DNA of 64,000 nucleotides from Bordetella petrii (GTDB lineage: Bacteria > Pseudomonadota > Gammaproteobacteria > Burkholderiales > Burkholderiaceae_B): positions 1 through 64,000 of the forward strand of contig WMBV01000011.1 of assembly GCA_017745595.1 (NCBI GenBank), given 5' to 3'. A program made the position numbers and the translations under genes. Positions within the stretch are counted from its first letter, which is position 1. The number at the start of each line of letters is the position of its first letter. Below the pieces are notes generated by a model that made no database searches, was not told the origin of the DNA, and saw nothing but the letters and a program-made list of their open reading frames with translations. This document shows positions 59,670 through 64,000 of this stretch, in pieces.

Positions 59670-60581
59670 ATGAACAAGCCTTTCATTTCGCTGTGTCCAG
59701 AGATCACGCGGGCACACGCACTGACACTGATGGACTGGTTGGAAGACGAGCGCGTCACCTGCTATTTAAGCGATTCGCGCCATGTTTCCCGGTTTATCGA
59801 GCAAACCATCAATCGCACTCAGTTGCCGATCTTGACCCCGCTGTTCAACCGGGGCGGCCGATTCTTCATGGCTTACGACCGGCACGACATTCCGGTGGGC
59901 TTTGTCCGGCTCGCAAAAACGGGGACGGATTGCGAGATCGTCCTGGTGATCGGCAACCGCGACAACTGGGGCCGCAAGCTCGGCGCCAGCACGATCCGCG
60001 AAGGCATGAAACTCGCCTTCTTCGAGATGCGGGCCGAAAAGCTCATCGCCAAGATCCGCCCCGAGAACGCGCGCTCGCTGAACGCCTTCCTGCGCTGCGG
60101 CTTTTTGCTTGAACGCGAAACGCCGACGCTGAAATCATTTTCCATCACCTCAGAGCGGTATCTTCGCCTGTTGCGCGAAAGCGCCGCGGATGATTCCCCC
60201 GATATCTATATCACCGAAATCGACAAGGCCCGGCTCAAGAGCCTGATCGAGCTCGAACAGGGCCCGGCCGTGGTCGAACTCGAGCACGAGATCGAACGCG
60301 CCATCGTCGTCGAGCCGCGGCACGTGGCTCGTGATGTGGTCACGATGAACTCCAGGGCCTTGCTGCATCTGGATGACGAAGCAACGGAAGTGGCGCTGGT
60401 CTACCCGGAAGACGCGGACGACAGCGCGGGAAAACTGTCAGTGTGTTCCGACTTCGGCGCCGCCATCCTGGGCTACCAAGAAGGAGACGCGATCGACTGG
60501 CGAATTGCCGACCAGACCCGCCGCATCCGGATCGAAAAAGTGCTGTACCAGCCGGAAGCGGCGGGGCATTACCACCTGTAG
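59670..60581 (+). CDS. GNAT acetyltransferase fused to a GreA/Rnk-type C-terminal domain
   Basis: A 303-residue two-domain protein. Residues about 5-155 are a GNAT N-acetyltransferase (IPVGFVRLAKTG, NRDNWGRKLGASTIREG as the acetyl-CoA loop, NARSLNAFLRCGFLLE). Residues about 173-303 match Rnk/GreA-C proteins (DIYITEIDKARLKSLIE start, then LVYPEDADDSAGKLSV, AILGYQEGDAIDW). Rnk-type domains contact RNA polymerase or act as nucleoside diphosphate kinase regulators. ATG 59670 is the likely start; GTG codons precede it. Confidence 0.82.
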   Translation: MNKPFISLCPEITRAHALTLMDWLEDERVTCYLSDSRHVSRFIEQTINRTQLPILTPLFNRGGRFFMAYDRHDIPVGFVRLAKTGTDCEIVLVIGNRDNWGRKLGASTIREGMKLAFFEMRAEKLIAKIRPENARSLNAFLRCGFLLERETPTLKSFSITSERYLRLLRESAADDSPDIYITEIDKARLKSLIELEQGPAVVELEHEIERAIVVEPRHVARDVVTMNSRALLHLDDEATEVALVYPEDADDSAGKLSVCSDFGAAILGYQEGDAIDWRIADQTRRIRIEKVLYQPEAAGHYHL

Positions 60582-60606
60582 AAGCGGGGCCGCGCGTTCC
60601 AGGGTT

Positions 60607-62055
60607 TTACCGCGCCGGCGGCAGGCGGGTGACCGCGTAGCGCGACGCTTCAGTCTGAGGCATGGCCGCCAGCTCGCCCAGGGTGACCGGCTTGGTGGGG
60701 AAACGCAGCCGGTAGTAGCCTGTCTGCTCCGGCGTCGCGCCCCGCTGGCGAGCGATGATCTCGGTCACGGTCAGTCCGCACAGCCGGCCCTGGCACGGGC
60801 CCATTCCGCAGCGCAGAAAGATCTTCATCTGGTTGGGGCCGGTGGCGCCCTGCATGGCCATCTCGCTCACCTGCTGCGCGGTGATTTCTTCGCACCGGCA
60901 GACGATTGTGCTCGCCGCGGGAATGCAGTTCTCGTCAGTAGGCCGGTACAGGGCATCCAGGAATGCACGGCCCCGCGTCCAGCGGCGCAAGGCATCCCGC
61001 AAGGGCGCGGCGGCGGCATCGCGCTGCGTCACGGGCATGCCGCCCAGGCGGCAGATGGCCGCCAGTGCCGCGATTTCGCCCTCTAGCTCTGCCGCACGCG
61101 CACCGCGAATGGCCGCACCGTCGCCGGCGATGGCCACGCCCGGCACGGAGGTCGTGCCCCAGGCATCGCGTTTGACGGTGAAGCATCGTTGCAGCGGATC
61201 CCACACATGCTCGCAGCCCAGCGCCCGGGTCATGTTGACATTGGGCACGACCCCATGGTGAAGCAGTACGGTGTCGGCTTCGATGTGCCGCTCACGTCCG
61301 CCGCGGCGATAGCTCACACCGGTTGCCGCATCGGTACCCGTAATCCGCAGCCCCGTCACGCCACGCTCAAAACGCGCGGCCTTGCGTGCCGCGCGCACGA
61401 TGGACAACCCCTTGCCCAGATAGGGAGACCGCAGAAAATCCCAGGCGGCGGCCGGGCTTGCCTGCCACGGCCTGGCGGCCGATACGTCGAGGACCCGTTC
61501 GATCCGGGCGCCCGCCGCGGCAAGTTGCGATACCAGCAGGTACAGCAGCGGGCCCGCGCCCGCCACGACCGTTTTGCCCGACGGTACGAGTCCGGACGTT
61601 TTCAGCAGAATCTGTGCGGCGCCCGCCGTCATGACGCCCGGCAAGGTCCAGCCCGGAATGGGAAAGGGCCGCTCTTGTGCCCCGGTGGCCAGGATGACAT
61701 GCCGCGCTTGCAGCAATTCGGTTTTACCGGCGTGGCTGACGCTTAGCTCCCAACGGACGCCAGGACCCGCCCCCTCGCGGGCCAGAAGCGACCATACCGT
61801 GGAGCGCGGGCAGTAGGCCAGCGACGGCTGGCTCAGGCGCTCAGCCAAGGATTCCCCATGCCAGTAATCCGCCCCCAACACGCGACGGTCGGCAATGCCC
61901 GGGGCCGTGATGCCCCGGTATATTTGTCCGCCGGGGGCCTGCTGCTCGTCCAGCAACAGCGTGGCCAGCCCCGCCTGCGCACAGCGCGCCGCGGCCGCCA
62001 TGCCGGCGGGGCCCGCGCCAATGACCGCGACGTCGCACTGCTTGAGCAAGCTCAT
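60607..62055 (-). CDS. FAD-dependent oxidoreductase with BFD-like iron-sulfur domain (HcnB/OoxA type)
   Basis: A 482-residue flavoprotein: N-terminal FAD site CDVAVIGAGPAGMAAAARCA, a second NAD/FAD motif (TVVAGAGPLLYLLVSQLAAAGA) and a C-terminal Cys cluster IVCRCEEITAQQVSEM...CGMGPCQGRLCG of the BFD type. This is the alpha-subunit layout of opine oxidases, hydrogen cyanide synthase HcnB and amine dehydrogenases. ATG 62055 has AAGGAGG upstream and overlaps the previous stop by ATGA. Confidence 0.9.
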   Translation of the reverse strand: MSLLKQCDVAVIGAGPAGMAAAARCAQAGLATLLLDEQQAPGGQIYRGITAPGIADRRVLGADYWHGESLAERLSQPSLAYCPRSTVWSLLAREGAGPGVRWELSVSHAGKTELLQARHVILATGAQERPFPIPGWTLPGVMTAGAAQILLKTSGLVPSGKTVVAGAGPLLYLLVSQLAAAGARIERVLDVSAARPWQASPAAAWDFLRSPYLGKGLSIVRAARKAARFERGVTGLRITGTDAATGVSYRRGGRERHIEADTVLLHHGVVPNVNMTRALGCEHVWDPLQRCFTVKRDAWGTTSVPGVAIAGDGAAIRGARAAELEGEIAALAAICRLGGMPVTQRDAAAAPLRDALRRWTRGRAFLDALYRPTDENCIPAASTIVCRCEEITAQQVSEMAMQGATGPNQMKIFLRCGMGPCQGRLCGLTVTEIIARQRGATPEQTGYYRLRFPTKPVTLGELAAMPQTEASRYAVTRLPPAR

Positions 62056-62372
62056 TGCGCCTCCTTCGATGCCGAAGCCAACGGCATGGCGCGTGCTTGC
62101 GTACACACCGACATCCCCGGCGCCACGGCGACCAGGCAGGCCTGTTGATTGGCCGCGCCATCGATAGCGACCAGGCAATCGAAGCACACGCCCATCATGC
62201 AATAGGGCGCCCTCGGCTGGCCTTGCGCCGGCGTATGGCGCACGGCTTTTATACCGTTGGCGATCAACGCCGCGGCCACGCTGTCGCCCTCCCGGGCAAC
62301 CATCGCCGTGCCGTCGAAAAAGAACGCCACCGGCGCACGATGGCCGGCCTCGTCAAGCGCGCGTTTGAACAT
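62052..62372 (-). CDS. small 2Fe-2S protein (HcnA/gamma-subunit type)
   Basis: A 106-residue protein with the plant-type 2Fe-2S pattern PYCMMGVCFDCLVAID and a later Cys (QQACLVAV, VCTQ). It corresponds to HcnA or the small subunit of opine and sarcosine-like oxidases and would carry electrons between the two flavoproteins. ATG 62372 lies inside the end of the upstream gene (20-bp overlap), suggesting translational coupling. Confidence 0.88.
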   Translation of the reverse strand: MFKRALDEAGHRAPVAFFFDGTAMVAREGDSVAAALIANGIKAVRHTPAQGQPRAPYCMMGVCFDCLVAIDGAANQQACLVAVAPGMSVCTQARAMPLASASKEAQ

Positions 62373-63480
62373 CGAATCGATCCATGAAAAAAGGCGCCAG
62401 CGACTCTGGCAGAGAGCCCGCATGAATGTGCGGCGCCAGGTGCAGCGCATGGGCGGCGGCCAGGGTAACGCCGGAGTGGCATGTGGCGGCAAACGCACCC
62501 GGCATGCTGCGCGACTGCGCATAAATCGGGAAACCGTCCGGACTCATGACGCGCAGCGCCCCCCACGTGCGCACCACGCGGGCATTTGCCAGCGCCGGAA
62601 AAATCCGCACCGCGCGGTCCGCCAGCGTCGCCAGGATCTCCGAGCCCACGCGGTCGTCGCGCCCCACTTCCTCGAGCGAATCGCCGATCAGCACCGTGCC
62701 CTCATCCGTCTGGCGCAAGGTCACGATGGGATGCGACATGAACCGCGGCATACGTTCCATGACGATGATCTGCCCTCGCTGAGGACGGACCGGGACCTGC
62801 ATGTCCATGAGCGGCGCCAGCCGGGCGTTGTCGATACCCGCCGCAAGCACCGTTTTGCCGGCGCGAAAAACGCCCGCCGGCGTGTGCAGCGCGAATTGTC
62901 CGCCGCCCTGCTCGATGCGCGACACCGGCGTATTGGGTACGTAGCGGGCGCCGTAATGCTGCGCCGCGACCAGCAAGGCGCGGAACAGCCGCAAGGCATT
63001 GACATGCCCGTCCAGGCCGGACCAGGATCCGCCAACCACGTCAGGCCCCAGGCCCGGGAAAGTCTGGCGCAACTCGTCCGCCCCGCAGATCCGGTAATCG
63101 TAGCGGTCTATTCCCGGCTGTGCCATCAATGTCGCCATCTGGTCGACCTTTGCCTGCATCTCCGCGTCCGACAGGCAAACCTGAAAGCCGCCCGGCTGTT
63201 CGAGCGATACATCGATGCCGGCCGTCTCGCGCAGCATGGCCGCGAGCTGCGGCCAGTCGCGCGCGGAGCGCTGCGTCCAGTTACTGTACGCGCTCTTGCC
63301 GACCCCTTTGCCTTGCACCCACACCAAGCCAAAGTTGCCGCGCGATGCGCGGTACGCCACGTCGCCCTCATCCAAGATGACGACGCGGTTACCGAGACGG
63401 CCCAGTCCGTAGGCCAGCGCCAGGCCTACCAGGCCGCCGCCGATGACGGCCACGTCGAACGTTTCTCTGCTCATGCTCAT
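62353..63480 (-). CDS. FAD-dependent amine/D-amino-acid oxidase subunit (HcnC/OoxB type)
   Basis: A 375-residue DAO-family flavoprotein: FAD motif FDVAVIGGGLVGLALAYGLG, then GNFGLVWVQGKGVGKSAYSN, a substrate-side segment, and PDGFPIYAQSRSMPGAFAAT with HSGVTLA near the C-terminus. Likely oxidises an opine or secondary amine. Start ATG 63480 overlaps the FmdB-type gene stop by ATGA. Confidence 0.9.
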   Translation of the reverse strand: MSMSRETFDVAVIGGGLVGLALAYGLGRLGNRVVILDEGDVAYRASRGNFGLVWVQGKGVGKSAYSNWTQRSARDWPQLAAMLRETAGIDVSLEQPGGFQVCLSDAEMQAKVDQMATLMAQPGIDRYDYRICGADELRQTFPGLGPDVVGGSWSGLDGHVNALRLFRALLVAAQHYGARYVPNTPVSRIEQGGGQFALHTPAGVFRAGKTVLAAGIDNARLAPLMDMQVPVRPQRGQIIVMERMPRFMSHPIVTLRQTDEGTVLIGDSLEEVGRDDRVGSEILATLADRAVRIFPALANARVVRTWGALRVMSPDGFPIYAQSRSMPGAFAATCHSGVTLAAAHALHLAPHIHAGSLPESLAPFFMDRFDVQTRA

Positions 63481-63773
63481 TCCGCAATGCGGCTGGCGGC
63501 GGCATCCGCCATCGCCTGACTGAAGACCCCTTGCGCACAACAACTGCACGACAACCCGTGAGCGCCGGACCCGGCAGAACCGGAGCGCGCCGGGGGCGCC
63601 GACGCATCGTATTGCCGTTGCCGGGCGCTGCTGCCTGTCCAGGCCGCATGGGTCACCACCCGTGGCGAATCCGCCCCGCAGGCCGGACACGCGACATCTT
63701 GCTGATAATCGGCAAGCTTGCGCAAGGCCGAGAACCGCCCGCAAGCGGCGCACTGGTACTCATAGATCGGCAT
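63477..63773 (-). CDS. FmdB-type zinc-ribbon protein
   Basis: A 98-residue protein with an N-terminal zinc ribbon MPIYEYQCAACGRFSALRKL and CPACG, characteristic of FmdB-family regulators, then a flexible tail with a Cys-rich SCSCC. FmdB proteins are linked to amide/amine use. It lies between an ABC transporter gene and the oxidase genes in one tightly overlapping operon. Role in regulation or cofactor insertion is open. Confidence 0.85.
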   Translation of the reverse strand: MPIYEYQCAACGRFSALRKLADYQQDVACPACGADSPRVVTHAAWTGSSARQRQYDASAPPARSGSAGSGAHGLSCSCCAQGVFSQAMADAAASRIAE

Positions 63774-63779
63774 GGCGTC

Positions 63780-64000
63780 TCACGATTCCAGCGGCACGGG
63801 CCACCAGGGATGCCCGCCCATATCGACGGCCACACGCTCGCCATGGGCCAGCGCCAGGTCGCCATGATTGGTATGAGACGCCGTGAGCGTCCCGCCACCG
63901 TCGAGCGCGATTGAAACCTTCCAGGCCTCGCCCAGATAGGTAGTCTCGGCAACGTTCCCCCTCAGCATGCCGTCGACGGCACCGGCAGCCGCGACCACGC
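63780..64000 (-). CDS. C-terminal end (TOBE domain) of an ABC transporter ATPase, cut by the window edge
   Basis: About 73 residues of a frame that enters from the right edge. It resembles the TOBE_2 domain of PotA/FbpC-type ATPases: MLRGNVAETTYLGEAWKVSI, then ASHTNHGDLALAHGERVAVD. The nucleotide-binding part lies outside. It stands six bases before the FmdB-type gene, so the oxidase genes belong to an operon with an ABC importer for their substrate. Confidence 0.75.
   Translation of the reverse strand, partial: VVAAAGAVDGMLRGNVAETTYLGEAWKVSIALDGGGTLTASHTNHGDLALAHGERVAVDMGGHPWWPVPLES

Noticed and set aside
1-64000. CRISPR array, rRNA or tRNA genes
   Set aside because: No regularly spaced repeats and no recognisable rRNA or tRNA sequence were found on either strand.

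Overview
The window looks like a betaproteobacterial (Burkholderiales, Alcaligenaceae-like, e.g. Achromobacter/Bordetella/Pusillimonas) chromosome carrying a mobile heavy-metal island. The evidence is: several small periplasmic DUF4148 proteins, a Burkholderiales-type porin, two Bug/TctC solute receptors, a lipid A glucosamine-modification gene set of the Bordetella Lgm type, and a Tn4371-type conjugation module.

Region 1 (1-27.4 kb, metal and envelope island, lower GC). It opens with the 3' end of an IS256-type transposase. Next come a DUF305 membrane protein and a minus-strand copper operon (copR-copS, cupredoxin, copA, copB, DUF411). DUF4148 small proteins, a GT4 glycosyltransferase and a CDF-type transporter follow. 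A split set of lipid A glucosaminylation genes comes next (deacetylase, GtrA flippase, ArnT-type transferase, GT2 synthase), then a czcCBA RND efflux operon with a translationally coupled DUF190 gene, its regulator pair, an orphan third response regulator and a porin. Nine promoters here share one geometry: a 16-bp box related to ATTAC-N6-GTAAT, then 15 nt, a TTGAC-like hexamer, 12 nt, and a TA-rich -10. Copper, efflux, porin, lipid A and DUF4148 genes therefore look like one metal regulon. One such promoter has no gene, only a perfect 13-bp hairpin terminator about 230 nt downstream, so it may make a metal-induced small RNA.

Region 2 (27.7-41.2 kb, GC-rich). A complete conjugation block, LysR-traG-RHH-trbBCDEJ-lipoprotein-trbLFGI-DUF2274, tightly packed with ATGA overlaps, in the order known from Tn4371-family ICEs. 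No integrase, relaxase or replication gene is in the window, so region 1 is probably the cargo of an ICE whose other end lies outside.

Region 3 (41.2-45.7 kb). Cargo at the presumed right side of the element: two minus-strand genes of unknown role (one DUF4238-like) divergent from a large Rad50/PrrC-like ATPase with a zinc-hook CxxC and a C-terminal RxxxE...H signature resembling the RloC/PrrC anticodon nucleases. This is a plausible defence module. A 9-bp direct repeat and a strong terminator mark the right side.

Region 4 (45.8-54.3 kb). A catabolic unit: SMP-30-type lactonase, alpha/beta hydrolase, two Bug receptors, an NHL beta-propeller protein, a D-2-hydroxyacid dehydrogenase, a CaiB-type CoA-transferase and an IclR regulator. 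A shared palindrome, GCAAC-N4-GTTGC, sits in two promoters as a repressor operator would.

Region 5 (54.4-64 kb, high GC, chromosome-like). Two penicillin-binding-fold serine hydrolases around an outer-membrane barrel protein, a GAF-LytTR regulator, an unusual GNAT-Rnk fusion protein, and the 3' part of an opine/amine oxidase operon (HcnABC/OoxAB-like flavoproteins, a 2Fe-2S protein, an FmdB zinc ribbon and the truncated end of an ABC ATPase).
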